Notes: a model not told the origin generated them from the letters alone. A stretch of DNA of 64,000 nucleotides from an uncultured Pelagibacteraceae bacterium (GCA_902526565.1 CABZLP010000004.1:1-64000); one strand, 5' to 3'; counted from the stretch's first letter, positions 9,850-20,014 are shown. Numbers and translations: made by a program.

Positions 9850-10827
9850 TTACTCAAAATTTAGCAGTAATTTACCTATATTTTTATTATTTTCCATGTA
9901 TTGGTGAGCTTTTGAGACATCACTAATATCAAATTTTTTGTCAATATGAAGTTTAATATTGTTATTTTCTATTAAGGGCCAAATATTTTTTTTAAGATTT
10001 TCAGCTATTTCAGCCTTTTCTTTATTTGTCCTTGTTCTTAGGGTAGATCCCGAAATAACTAATCTCTTTAGCATAATTGGAAGAAGATTAGCTTCAATCT
10101 TTGAGCCCTGAAGATAAGCAATATTTATTAGTCTTCCAAAACGGTTCATTATATTTAGATTTTTTTGGAAGTAATTTCCTCCTACCATATCCAGAATTAC
10201 ATCAATACCCTTGTACTCGTTGAGTATTATTTTTTCAAAATCATCAGTCTTATAATTAATTACTCGTTCAATATTTAGAGAATTTAAATACTTCTCTTTC
10301 TCATCAGATCCTACTGTCGCAATGCATTTCACTCCAAAAGCCATTGCCATTGAAACAGCGGTTAACCCAATACCGCTTGCGCCACCGTGAATAAGCAGTG
10401 TTTCATTTCTTTTAAGTTTCGCAAGGTCAAATAAATTTGTCCATACTGTAAAAAAAGTTTCAGGAATAGTGCAAGCATCACTAAGTGAAATTCCTTTGGG
10501 AACAGTTAGTATTGTTGATTTATGGCATTTCACATATTCCGCATATCCACCACCTGTTACTAGAGCACAAACATTTTTGTCTAGAAATTCTTTATCAATA
10601 CCTTTACCACAATCTACAATACTTCCTGAAACCTCTAGTCCAAGTATCTCCGAAGCGCCTTTAGGAGGTGGATAATGACCCATGCGTTGCAATATGTCAG
10701 GTCTATTTATCCCTGCTGCATGAACTTTGATTAATACTTCTTCATCACTAACAATTGGTATCTCTATGTTATCAGATATATATAGGACTTCAGGGCCACC
10801 AAATTTGTCAAAAGTGATTGCTTTCAT
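9850..10827 (-). CDS. NAD(P)H-quinone oxidoreductase (zinc-independent MDR family)
   Basis: MKAITFDKFGGPEVLYI, HAAGINRPDILQRMGHYPPPKGASEILGLEVSG, HGGASGIGLTAV. Confidence 0.88.
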   Translation of the reverse strand: MKAITFDKFGGPEVLYISDNIEIPIVSDEEVLIKVHAAGINRPDILQRMGHYPPPKGASEILGLEVSGSIVDCGKGIDKEFLDKNVCALVTGGGYAEYVKCHKSTILTVPKGISLSDACTIPETFFTVWTNLFDLAKLKRNETLLIHGGASGIGLTAVSMAMAFGVKCIATVGSDEKEKYLNSLNIERVINYKTDDFEKIILNEYKGIDVILDMVGGNYFQKNLNIMNRFGRLINIAYLQGSKIEANLLPIMLKRLVISGSTLRTRTNKEKAEIAENLKKNIWPLIENNNIKLHIDKKFDISDVSKAHQYMENNKNIGKLLLNFE

Positions 10828-10838
10828 AAAAATATAGA

Positions 10839-10866
10839 GGAGCTGCTAAATATTATTAGCAGCTCC
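10839..10866 (-). terminator. Hairpin terminator candidate downstream of hsp20
   Basis: Perfect 11-bp stem GGAGCTGCTAA/TTAGCAGCTCC with 6-nt loop, followed on the minus strand by T-rich TCTATATTTTTA. Confidence 0.7.
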
Positions 10867-10875
10867 TTATTAATA

Positions 10876-11304
10876 TTAATTAATTTTATTATTAATTTCT
10901 ATTTTTCTTGGTTTTTGATGTTCTGGAATTTCCCTTTCAAGAAATACATGCAATAAACCATTCTCATAATTTGCATCAGATACTTTGATAGTGTCAGCTA
11001 GTCGAAATTTTCTTTCAAAGCTTCTTCCAGCAATACCTTTATGCAAGAACTCAACGTTATTTTCGGTATCATTGGTCTTGCCACTGATTATTAGCTCATT
11101 TTCTTGAGCAGAAATGTCTAAGTCAGACATTGAAAAACCAGCTACTGCAAGTGTTATAGTATAATTATTACCTGATTTCACAATATTGTAAGGCGGGTAA
11201 GTACTTCCAGTCTCATTCATGTTAAAGACAGAGTCAAAAATATTGTCAAATGCGTCAAAACCTACGCTTGAGCGCAGTAATGGCGATAAGTCAAATGTAG
11301 TCAT
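10876..11304 (-). CDS. Hsp20/alpha-crystallin small heat-shock protein
   Basis: YPPYNIVKSGNNYTITLAVAGFSMSDLDISAQENELIISG; RSFERKFRLADTIKVSDANYENGLLHVFLEREIPE. Confidence 0.93.
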   Translation of the reverse strand: MTTFDLSPLLRSSVGFDAFDNIFDSVFNMNETGSTYPPYNIVKSGNNYTITLAVAGFSMSDLDISAQENELIISGKTNDTENNVEFLHKGIAGRSFERKFRLADTIKVSDANYENGLLHVFLEREIPEHQKPRKIEINNKIN

Positions 11305-11434
11305 AGTTTAATCCTCCTTAAGCGATTAAAAGTTTTAGCCTACTTATATTAAGCTAGGCAATTTTTTGCTGATGCATTATTGCCAACAGCAAAATATATA
11401 TTGTGATGATTATCTTGATTTCAAGGTTTCAAGT

Positions 11435-11653
11435 TTAAGTTTTAAGATTGCTAAATCTCTTCTTAAATCTGCTTACTTGACCTTTATCTTGAATTTTTTG
11501 CTGTCCACCGGTCCATGCAGGATGAGATAAAGGATCTATATCAAGAGACATTGTATCTCCTTCTTTTCCCCATGTGGACTTCGTTTCAAACTTTGTACCA
11601 TCTGTCATTACAACGTTAATTGTATGATAATTTGGATGTTTATCTTTTTTCAT
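11435..11653 (-). CDS. rpmE: 50S ribosomal protein bL31
   Basis: [49 protein letters not shown]. Confidence 0.95.
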   Translation of the reverse strand: MKKDKHPNYHTINVVMTDGTKFETKSTWGKEGDTMSLDIDPLSHPAWTGGQQKIQDKGQVSRFKKRFSNLKT

Positions 11654-11724
11654 TTTATTTAGTTAATTTTAAGGTTAATTAAACTATATAATAATTCTTA
11701 TCAATATTTATTTAGTGAATTTTT

Positions 11725-12027
11725 ATGAGAATAGTTAATACAATGATGAAAAGACTCAATATTATTAGTTTTTGGCAGTTTACATTGATAATGATAGTAT
11801 TTGCAATCACAGGATCTGTATCACTTTATATAACAGTCGAATTTTTTGAAATCATCGGCTTGAAAGAGGAAAACTTTAATCCAATTATATTTTGGCCGAT
11901 TAGAATTATTCTTTTATTTTTTATATATCAAATATTATTATTATTAGTTGCCCTTCCTTTTGGACAATTCCAATATTTTTGGAAATTTGAAAAGAAAATT
12001 TTAAATAGATTTGGTATAAAAATATAA
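11725..12027 (+). CDS. Small membrane protein resembling the DUF6787 family
   Basis: FAITGSVSLYITVEFFEIIGL...WPIRIILLFFIYQILLLLVALPFGQFQYFWKFEKKILNRFG; resembles a family I associate mainly with Bacteroidota. Confidence 0.6.
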   Translation: MRIVNTMMKRLNIISFWQFTLIMIVFAITGSVSLYITVEFFEIIGLKEENFNPIIFWPIRIILLFFIYQILLLLVALPFGQFQYFWKFEKKILNRFGIKI

Positions 12028-12810
12028 TTAAATTACTTTTTGAAGTTGATCATGAATTCTAAAGTTAGTTGCTAGAATTCTTCCTGAATTAAGATATTCC
12101 TCTCTTCCTTCAAAGTCAGTTACTTTTCCACCAGCCTCTTTTACAATTAATGATCCTGCGGCGATATCAACTAGCTTTAAGTTTTTTTCCCAATAACCAT
12201 CATACTTGCCAGCAGCAACATATGCTAGATCCAAAGATGCAGCGCCCAATCTTCTAACACCACATACATTTTCCATTACTGTTTTAAGTCCAGGTAGATA
12301 CTCATCGTGTCCTTTCATTCCTTTGTGAGGAATACCTGTTCCAATCATGCAGTCTTCTAAGTTTTCCCTCGATGAAACTCTTAGTCTTAGGTTGTTGCAA
12401 AAAGCGCCCCTACCTTTTACAGCCCAAAAAAATTCATCTGTCAGTGGCTGATAAACTCCGCCTACAATAATTTCATTGTCTTTTTCTAGAGCAATTGAAA
12501 TTGCAAAATGGGGGATACTAAAAACAAAATTACTCGTACCATCAAGAGGATCGATTATCCATCTCATATTATCGTCTGAGTTTTTTATTGTCCCATTTTC
12601 TTCAGCAAATATATTTATTTTAGGATATGAATAAATAAGTTCTTTTATTATTTGCTTTTCTGCTCGTGTATCTGCTAAAGAAACAAAATCAGAAACTCCC
12701 TTTAAAGATACCTGTAATTTTTCAACTTCTCCAAAGTCTCGTATGAGATTTTTACTTACTTTTCTTGAAGCAAGGAATATTGCATTTATATAAGGATCTG
12801 AGTAACTCAT
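12028..12810 (-). CDS. suhB: Inositol monophosphatase family protein
   Basis: FAEENG, WIIDPLDGTSNFVFSIPHFAISIAL, VDIAAGSLIVKEAGG. Confidence 0.9.
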   Translation of the reverse strand: MSYSDPYINAIFLASRKVSKNLIRDFGEVEKLQVSLKGVSDFVSLADTRAEKQIIKELIYSYPKINIFAEENGTIKNSDDNMRWIIDPLDGTSNFVFSIPHFAISIALEKDNEIIVGGVYQPLTDEFFWAVKGRGAFCNNLRLRVSSRENLEDCMIGTGIPHKGMKGHDEYLPGLKTVMENVCGVRRLGAASLDLAYVAAGKYDGYWEKNLKLVDIAAGSLIVKEAGGKVTDFEGREEYLNSGRILATNFRIHDQLQKVI

Positions 12811-13373
12811 TAGTCAGTTCTTTTAGAATAGGTTAAGTCCTCTGTATTGATTTCAATTTTCTCACCTTGTTCAATAAACGGTGGCACCATCACTCTTATA
12901 CCATTCTCTAATATTGCGGGTTTATTTGAAGATGCAGCAGTTTGACCCTTAACAACCGCCTCCGTTTCATTAACAATAAAGGAAAGTGTCTTTGGAAGTT
13001 GTATGCCTATGGCTTTGTCATTGTACATTTCAATTATAACTTCGTCATTTTCACTCATTAAAACCACTCGATCTCCAGCAATTTCTGAGTCCAGTTCTAT
13101 TTGTTCGTATGAGTCCGTATTCATAAAAACAAGTTTATTATCTTGTTTATATAAATATTGGTACTTTTCTTCATTTACCCGTACACGTTCTACTTCCTCA
13201 GAGGCTCTGAACCTCTCATTTAGTTTTGAACCAGTTTTAATATTTTTCATTTCAACCTGGTTGAATGCTCCACCCTTGCCTGGTTTTACTGATTGTGATT
13301 TGGCGACAGTCCACAACTCACCCTTATGCTCTAAAATCATGCCAGGTTTTACTGAATTTCCATTAATTTTCAT
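12810..13373 (-). CDS. efp: Translation elongation factor P
   Basis: VKPGMILEHKGELWTVAKSQSVKPGKGGAFNQVEMKNIKTG; GQTAASSNKPAILENGIRVMVPPFI. Confidence 0.95.
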   Translation of the reverse strand: MKINGNSVKPGMILEHKGELWTVAKSQSVKPGKGGAFNQVEMKNIKTGSKLNERFRASEEVERVRVNEEKYQYLYKQDNKLVFMNTDSYEQIELDSEIAGDRVVLMSENDEVIIEMYNDKAIGIQLPKTLSFIVNETEAVVKGQTAASSNKPAILENGIRVMVPPFIEQGEKIEINTEDLTYSKRTD

Positions 13374-13377
13374 TCAA

Positions 13378-14391
13378 TTAAGCCTCAAGTGACTCGCTCC
13401 ATTCACCTAAGGAAGCTTTCATATTCATGATTGCACGATGGCCAAATGCTTTTTGTGCATGCTCTAGATTACTGTCATTACCTGACCAAGCTTTCAATGC
13501 AGCTTGCTGCAATGCCCTTCCATAAGAGAAGCTTAGTTTCCATTTAAACCCACCAATTTTATTCATCTCATCTAAGTGTGCCGTTGCATCAATATCAGAT
13601 TGACCACCAGATAGAAAAACAATACCTGGCAGTCCTTCAGGCACAGAAGAATTGAGGCAATCAAGAGTTTTTTCTGCAACTTCCTTATAATTTGCTTGAT
13701 GACTATTTTCTGTTCCAGAAACTACCATGTTAGGTTTTAACAGGGTGCCTTTAATATTTATATTTTTTTTATCAAGCATTTCAAAAAGTACAGATAATGT
13801 ATTCTTAGTAACGTCATAGCATTGATCAATTGTATGCGGGCCATCCATAATGACTTCAGGCTCTACTATTGGTACCATATTATTTTTTTGAGCTATATGG
13901 GCGTACTCGGATAAAGCTAACATATTTTCATTGATACATTTTGTAGATGGCATACCATCACTAATATTGATCACCGCTCTCCATTTTGTAAACTTAGCAC
14001 CCAATGCATCATATTCTCTACAACGTTCATTTAGTCCATCTAATCCAGTTGTGATTTTTTCGTTAGAGTTATCTTCCAGCTCTTTTACTCCTTGGTCTAC
14101 TTTAATTCCAGGAAGTGACCCATGGTTTAAAATTACATCTCTTAAATATGATCCATCTTGTGCTTTTTGTCTTAGAGTCTCATCAAATAAAATTACCCCG
14201 CCGATAGCCTCTGCCATAGCAGGAGATCGAAAAAGCATTTCTCTATATTTTCTTCTATTATCTTCAGTTGATTCAACGTTAATTGAATTGAACCTTTTTT
14301 CTATTGTCCCAGTGCTTTCGTCAGCTGCAAGTATTCCTTTACCGTCCTTTACAATATAGCTTGCTATCTCTTCTAAAGTTTTTGGTATCAT
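13378..14391 (-). CDS. Fructose-bisphosphate aldolase class I
   Basis: GKGILAADESTGTIEKRF, FTKWRAVINI, VPIVEPEVIMDGPH, LLKPNMVVSG, FLSGGQSD. Confidence 0.95.
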   Translation of the reverse strand: MIPKTLEEIASYIVKDGKGILAADESTGTIEKRFNSINVESTEDNRRKYREMLFRSPAMAEAIGGVILFDETLRQKAQDGSYLRDVILNHGSLPGIKVDQGVKELEDNSNEKITTGLDGLNERCREYDALGAKFTKWRAVINISDGMPSTKCINENMLALSEYAHIAQKNNMVPIVEPEVIMDGPHTIDQCYDVTKNTLSVLFEMLDKKNINIKGTLLKPNMVVSGTENSHQANYKEVAEKTLDCLNSSVPEGLPGIVFLSGGQSDIDATAHLDEMNKIGGFKWKLSFSYGRALQQAALKAWSGNDSNLEHAQKAFGHRAIMNMKASLGEWSESLEA

Positions 14392-14403
14392 TTTAATCTC
14401 CTA

Positions 14404-15600
14404 TTATAAAATTCCTAATGCGACTAGGCCTGGTAATTTCTTACCTTCTATTAGCTCAAGTAATGCACCACCGCCAGTAGAAACATAAGAAAATTTATCT
14501 TTTACACGGGCTAAGTCCAATGCAGAAATTGTATCACCTCCACCAGCAAATGACCTAATTTTATTATTTTCGGTTAGAGTGCCAATGAAATTTGCAATTT
14601 CTACAGTGCCCCTGTCAAATGGAGAAGTTTCAAAAACTCCAAGCGGACCATTCCAAAATACAGTTTTAGATTTACTAATTTCATTTTTTATTAACGCCAA
14701 TGTTTTTTTACCTATATCCAGAATCATATTTTGCTTTTCAATATTATCAATATTAGACTCTTTAGTGTCTGCCTTGTCTGAAATTTTATCTGCCGTTACC
14801 ACATCAATTGGCAAAACTAACCTACAATTATTTTTTGAAGAAAAATCCAATATTTCTGAAATTAAGTGGTCGACATTTTCCTCATGCAATGATTTCTGGA
14901 TATTATACCCATGATATTTCAAAAAGTTATTTGCCATACCGCCAGCTATGACAATGGTGTCCATTTTTTTTGATAAATTTTTAAGAATAGTAATTTTTGT
15001 AGATATTTTAGAACCTCCTATTATTGTGAGAGCTGGGCTGAGAGGTTCATGAATCACTTCTTGCAAATTAATCATTTCTTCTTCAAGAAGATCGCCGCAA
15101 TATGAGGGCATGAAATGTGATATTGCCTCTATTGATGCATGTGCGCGGTGCGAACAGGCGAATGCATCATTTATATAAACATCAGCTAACTCGGATAACT
15201 GTTTTGCAAAGTCATGGTCATTCTCTTCCTCTTCTTTGTAGAATCTACAGTTTTCTAATAAAATAACTGTTCCATTTTCAAACGAATTAATTTTGTCTTT
15301 TATCTCATTTCCAATGCAATCTGGTAAGAAATTTATTTTTTTTTCAAGAACTTTTTCTAGCTGAGGAACTACCTGTTGCAATGATAGTTCGTTCTTTATT
15401 TCTCCTTTTGGTCTACCTAAGTGAGATAAAATAATGACTTTATTATTTCCATTTAACAGATTTAAAATAGGTTTTTTAATTCTGATTATTCTATCACTTA
15501 TATATTCGTCAATAGAATTTAGTGGTACGTTAAGATCAAATCTTATTAATACAGTTTTATTTTTCTCAGTAATCTTTTTTAGATTAGAGGCATTCAGCAT
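14404..15600 (-). CDS. pgk: Phosphoglycerate kinase
   Basis: KTVLIRFDLNVPL, ILSHLGRPKG, FWNGPLGVFE, SFAGGGDTISAL, YVSTGGGALLE. Confidence 0.96.
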   Translation of the reverse strand: MLNASNLKKITEKNKTVLIRFDLNVPLNSIDEYISDRIIRIKKPILNLLNGNNKVIILSHLGRPKGEIKNELSLQQVVPQLEKVLEKKINFLPDCIGNEIKDKINSFENGTVILLENCRFYKEEEENDHDFAKQLSELADVYINDAFACSHRAHASIEAISHFMPSYCGDLLEEEMINLQEVIHEPLSPALTIIGGSKISTKITILKNLSKKMDTIVIAGGMANNFLKYHGYNIQKSLHEENVDHLISEILDFSSKNNCRLVLPIDVVTADKISDKADTKESNIDNIEKQNMILDIGKKTLALIKNEISKSKTVFWNGPLGVFETSPFDRGTVEIANFIGTLTENNKIRSFAGGGDTISALDLARVKDKFSYVSTGGGALLELIEGKKLPGLVALGIL

Positions 15601-15602
15601 TA

Positions 15603-16613
15603 CTATTTTGATCTTTTCATTGCTACAGCAGTATCACACATTCTATTTGAAAAACCCCACTCATTATCATACCAACTTAAAACTCTTCCAAACTTTCCAT
15701 CAATAACTTGTGTTTGAGTAAGGTCAAAATTTGATGAAGCAGGATTATGATTAAAATCTGATGAAACCAGTGGCTCCGAATTAACGTTAAGTATGCCTTT
15801 CAATTTATTGGATCGTGACGCAGCAGTCATGGCTTTATTTAAGCTATCAACTTTCATTATTTTTTTTGATACAAATTTAAAATCGATAAGTGATACATTG
15901 GGAGTTGGTACTCTAATTGCTGTTCCATCTAGTTTTCCTAATAATTCTGGCAACACTAACCCAACTGCTTTAGCGGCACCTGTTGATGTAGGTATCATTG
16001 ACATAGAAGCAGCTCTAGCTCTTCTTAAATCAGGATGAAATGTATCCAAAACACTTTGGTCACCTGTAAATGCATGAATGGTAGTCATATATCCGTGAAC
16101 AATTCCAAATTTTTCATGAAGAACTTTCACTACTGGTGCCAAACAGTTCGTAGTACAAGATGCATTCGAAACAACTAGATCATTGCGAGTTATTTCTTGT
16201 TCGTTTACCCCATATACTATTGTTTTATCAGCTTCAGAGCAGGGTGCAGAGACAAGAACTTTTTTTGCTCCAGCTTTGATATGCATAGATGCTTTTTCTT
16301 TCGAGGTAAATAAACCAGTACATTCAAGAGCTACATCAATTTTCATTTTTTTCCATGGCAGTTTTTGTGGATCTCTTTCATTAAGTACTGAAATAGTTTT
16401 TCTTCCAATGGTCATTTTGTTTTTCTTTACAGAAATCTTTTCGTTTAAAGGTCCATGCACTGTATCATTCGCAAGTAAGAATGCGTTTGTATCAACAGGC
16501 GCTAAGTCATTTATTGCAATAACATTAATATCCTTACGTTTACTCTCTATAATTGATCTGAGAACTAATCTACCAATCCTTCCAAACCCACTAATCGCAA
16601 CATTTACTGCCAT
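15603..16613 (-). CDS. gap: Glyceraldehyde-3-phosphate dehydrogenase, type I
   Basis: GFGRIGRLVLRS, SNASCTTNCLAPV, SWYDNEWGFSNRM. Confidence 0.97.
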   Translation of the reverse strand: MAVNVAISGFGRIGRLVLRSIIESKRKDINVIAINDLAPVDTNAFLLANDTVHGPLNEKISVKKNKMTIGRKTISVLNERDPQKLPWKKMKIDVALECTGLFTSKEKASMHIKAGAKKVLVSAPCSEADKTIVYGVNEQEITRNDLVVSNASCTTNCLAPVVKVLHEKFGIVHGYMTTIHAFTGDQSVLDTFHPDLRRARAASMSMIPTSTGAAKAVGLVLPELLGKLDGTAIRVPTPNVSLIDFKFVSKKIMKVDSLNKAMTAASRSNKLKGILNVNSEPLVSSDFNHNPASSNFDLTQTQVIDGKFGRVLSWYDNEWGFSNRMCDTAVAMKRSK

Positions 16614-16624
16614 TTTGATAACTC

Positions 16625-18621
16625 CTATATTTTTTTAATTACTTGCTTTAATATTTTTTTTGCTGTGAAGCCATAGTAATCATAAAGTTTTTGGTAAGGA
16701 GCGCTGGCTCCAAAATCTTTCATGCATATATTAACTGTATTTCCTCCACAAATCTCACTCCACCCAAAACTTGAGCCTGCTTCAATTGATATATTTAACT
16801 TAGAATTACCTCTGATCTTTTTTTGATATTTCTTATTTTGAATTTTAAATATCTCCATGCACGGCACTGAAATCACTCTTACATTTTTTTCTTTTTTTCT
16901 AGTAAACCCATTAGTTGAATCCCTATTTCTACCTCAGAACCAGAGGCATAGATTGAAATATCTGGATTTTTAGAGTTACTTTTAATTTCATATGCGCCCT
17001 GAGAACTAATATTTTTTGTGTAATATTTCCTTCTAAGCATAGGCAGCTTTTGTCTAGTTAGGGCAATAACAGAAGGACCTTTTTGATTTGATAAAGCCAA
17101 TTCCCAAGCTTCAGCTGTTTCAATAACATCAGCAGGCCGGAATACTTTTACATTTGGTGTTGCCCTTAGCGATGCCAGTTGTTCAATTGGTTGATGAGTA
17201 GGGCCATCTTCACCCAACCCAATTGAGTCGTGTGTTAAAATATAAATGGCCCTCTGCTTCATAAGAGCCGCAAGTCTAAGAGAAGGCTTACAGTAATCTA
17301 GAAATATTAAAAATGTTCCTCCAAATGGTATAATGCCCCTATGTAATGATAAGCCATTCATAATGGCTGCCATTCCATGCTCTCTTATTCCATAATAGAT
17401 ATAATTACCTCGGTAATTTTTTGAATTTACAACATCCACTTTGTTACCTTTAGTATTGTTTGAGCCGGTAAGATCTGCAGATCCACCAACTAATTCTGGC
17501 ATAATGGGTGCAATTAGGTTTATCACCATCTCAGAGGCTTGTCGCGTTGCTATATCAATTGGTTTCTTAATTGAGCCTTTTTTAAACTTGCTTAAAAGCA
17601 GATTAACTTTTTTTGGAATATTTCCACTAATTCTTCTTTCAAATTCATCTCTTTTCTTTTTAGACAGTTTTTCAAAATCTATTTTCCATTTTTTATATAC
17701 GTCAGTTGATCTCTTGCCAGACTTTTTCCATTCATTTAATACATCTATTGGAACCGAAAAGGGCTTATGGGGCCACTTTAGTTTAGATCTAGTTAAGGTT
17801 ACTTCTTCTTCCCCAAGTGGACTGCCATGAGAGGAAGATTTGCCTTGCTTGTTAGGTGAGCCGAAGCCAATTTTTGTTTTACAAGAAATTAGAGTGGGTT
17901 TTTTTGATTTCTTAGCTTTTGTTATCGCTTTTATAATTTCATCTATATTATGACCATTAATTTTTATCGTATTCCATCCATAGGCCTTAAAACGGTAACT
18001 TGTATTTTCAGAATTCGAGAGTTTAACAGGTCCATCAATTGAAATTCCATTATCATCAAAAAAAACAATTAGCTTATTTAACTTCAAATGACCCGCAAAT
18101 GAAGCGACCTCATGAGATATGCCTTCCATCAAGTCACCATCACTGGCTATTACGTAAGTATAGTGATCGATAATCTTATCTCCAAATTGGCTGCTCAGTA
18201 TTTTTTCAGCTAATGCCATTCCTACGGCATTGCCTATTCCTTGACCTAGAGGGCCAGTAGTTGTTTCAATACCTTGAGCATGTCCATATTCTGGATGACC
18301 TGCACATTTACTATCAAGTTGTCTAAATCTTTTGATATCCTTTATGGTCATATCTCGGTAACCAGTGAGATACAGTAGCGAATACAGAAGCATCGAGCCG
18401 TGGCCAGCAGACAATACAAATCTATCTCTATCATGCCACTTGGGAGCAGCAGAATTAAATTTCAGAAATTTAGTAAAAAGAATAGTGGCAACATCAGCCA
18501 TACCCATTGGCAATCCCGGGTGTCCGCTCTTTGCTTTCTCCACCGCGTCAATTGATAAGAATCTAATGGCATTTGCCATATTCTCGTGAGGGATAGAAGA
18601 AGGATTTAAGTTTTGAGACAT
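16625..18621 (-). CDS. tkt: Transketolase, split by a -1 frame change near 16879-16897 (N-part 16879..18621, C-part 16625..16876 plus upstream in-frame codons)
   Basis: N-part has GHPGLPMGMADV, GPLGQGIGNAVGMA, GLGEDGPTHQPIEQL. C-part is NVRVISVPCMEIFKIQNKKY...SSFGWSEICGGNTVNICMKDFGASAPYQKLYDYYGFT, the conserved C-terminus. Neither part alone is complete. Confidence 0.93.
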
Positions 18622-18785
18622 TTATCTATAATACCAATAATGAGCCTAATATAAGCAATAAAGTAGAAAGAGTCTTAAATTATAATATCTTATTCACAAA
18701 AAAAATTTAATTTTTTTTATTATTTTAAAAGTTGACTGGGAATAAAAAAGACAGTTAAACTCGCTCTAAAGATTAAGGGTGCGAA

Positions 18786-19049
18786 ATGTCAACATATCAA
18801 GATACTAAAGATCAGTTCAGTAATACTATCGCTAATCTTGGTAGAGAAATTGAAAAATTGTCACAAGAAGCAAAAAAAGTTCCATCTCTAGAAAATGAAA
18901 ATGCAAAACTTCTAAGCGAAAATAACCATCTTGAAAATGAAATTAAAATTTTAAAATCTGATTTTCTAGAGCTCAAAAACATTGCCGGAAATATTTCATC
19001 TCAGCTTGATGAAAATATTTATACAATTAAAGACATATTGGATTCATAA
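18786..19049 (+). CDS. Coiled-coil protein upstream of zapA (DUF4164-like)
   Basis: Short coiled-coil protein directly upstream of zapA, a common alphaproteobacterial arrangement. Confidence 0.6.
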   Translation: MSTYQDTKDQFSNTIANLGREIEKLSQEAKKVPSLENENAKLLSENNHLENEIKILKSDFLELKNIAGNISSQLDENIYTIKDILDS

Positions 19050-19415
19050 TTGATGCCTGAAATAGTTGTAAATATTAATGATCAAGATTATGCGATAGTT
19101 TGCGATCCGGGAGAAGAAAATCACCTAAAGCAACTTAGTTCGCGAATAGACTTTAAAGTCAGAGAATTGACTAAAAGATTTGGAAAAATAGGTGAAACTA
19201 GGTTAATGGTAATGGCTTCCTTGTTGATTGCTGATGAGATACACGATCTTAATCAAAAATTAAGTTCAAATTTGACAAAAATTGAAGAGCTTCAAACAAG
19301 TATTAGTGCAAAAGAAAAAATTTTAGACCAACAACAAATGGAAAGTCAAAAATACATTGAAACTAATAATGAAAAATTAACAGACTTACTATCTAAGCTT
19401 TCACAGGCAAGTTAA
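19050..19415 (+). CDS. zapA: Cell division protein ZapA
   Basis: IVVNINDQDYAIVCDPGEENHLKQLSSRIDFKVRELTKRFGKIGETRLMVMASLLIADEIHDL. Confidence 0.9.
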   Translation: MMPEIVVNINDQDYAIVCDPGEENHLKQLSSRIDFKVRELTKRFGKIGETRLMVMASLLIADEIHDLNQKLSSNLTKIEELQTSISAKEKILDQQQMESQKYIETNNEKLTDLLSKLSQAS

Positions 19416-19438
19416 GAAATTTCTAATCATTAATATTA

Positions 19439-20014
19439 ATGATTAATACAGAGCATCATCTAGAAAAAAGAATATTACGTAAATTTTTAATCAATAGAAG
19501 AAAACATCTATCAAGAGGCTATGAAGAAAAAAATATGTCTCACGTTCACTTGCGTCCATTATTAACTAATATGAATAGTGACTATGTAGGTTCATATATC
19601 GATTATAATTCTGAATTAAGTACTAATGCTCTACATAAATATTTGATTAAAAAAAATTTTAATATTTGCTTACCTAAAATTGATTATCAAACTAATGAAA
19701 TTAATTACTTTAAGTATAGTACTGGAACTAAATTAATTAAAAATAAATATAATATTTTAGAACCTGAGATAACTAATGAAATTATTTTTCCAAAACTAGT
19801 CTTAGTGCCTTTACTAGCATTTACCAGAAGTGGTTTTAGACTAGGATATGGGGGAGGTTTTTATGATAAATATTTCTCTTTCCAAGAAGAAAAAGACATT
19901 GTTAAAGTAGGATTGGGATTTTCTTTTCAAAATGTTTATGAAATTCCAATTGAAGGGCATGACCAAAAACTTGATTGGATTTTAACAGAGAGTTATTTAT
20001 ATAAAGTAATATGA
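19439..20014 (+). CDS. 5-formyltetrahydrofolate cyclo-ligase
   Basis: LVLVPLLAFTRSGFRLGYGGGFYDKYF; after zapA. Confidence 0.9.
   Translation: MINTEHHLEKRILRKFLINRRKHLSRGYEEKNMSHVHLRPLLTNMNSDYVGSYIDYNSELSTNALHKYLIKKNFNICLPKIDYQTNEINYFKYSTGTKLIKNKYNILEPEITNEIIFPKLVLVPLLAFTRSGFRLGYGGGFYDKYFSFQEEKDIVKVGLGFSFQNVYEIPIEGHDQKLDWILTESYLYKVI

Noticed and set aside
13003-14359. Plus-strand ORFs opposite efp and fba (13003..13392, 13931..14359)
   Set aside because: Antisense shadow ORFs of strongly conserved genes, with no recognisable product.
16183-16638. 151-aa plus-strand ORF opposite gap
   Set aside because: Antisense shadow of a conserved gene; hydrophobic low-information translation.
16625-16876. 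ORF track entry of 83 aa as an independent gene (MISVPCMEIF...)
   Set aside because: It is the conserved transketolase C-terminus in the -1 frame; treated as part of the split tkt.
18732-18760. Sigma-70-like promoter TTGACT-17 nt-TTAAAC upstream of the zapA operon
   Set aside because: Good -35 but weak -10; not strong enough in this AT background to list as a feature.
19416-19438. 6S RNA (ssrS), often located between zapA and the 5-FCL gene
   Set aside because: The spacer is only 23 nt, so no 6S RNA fits here.
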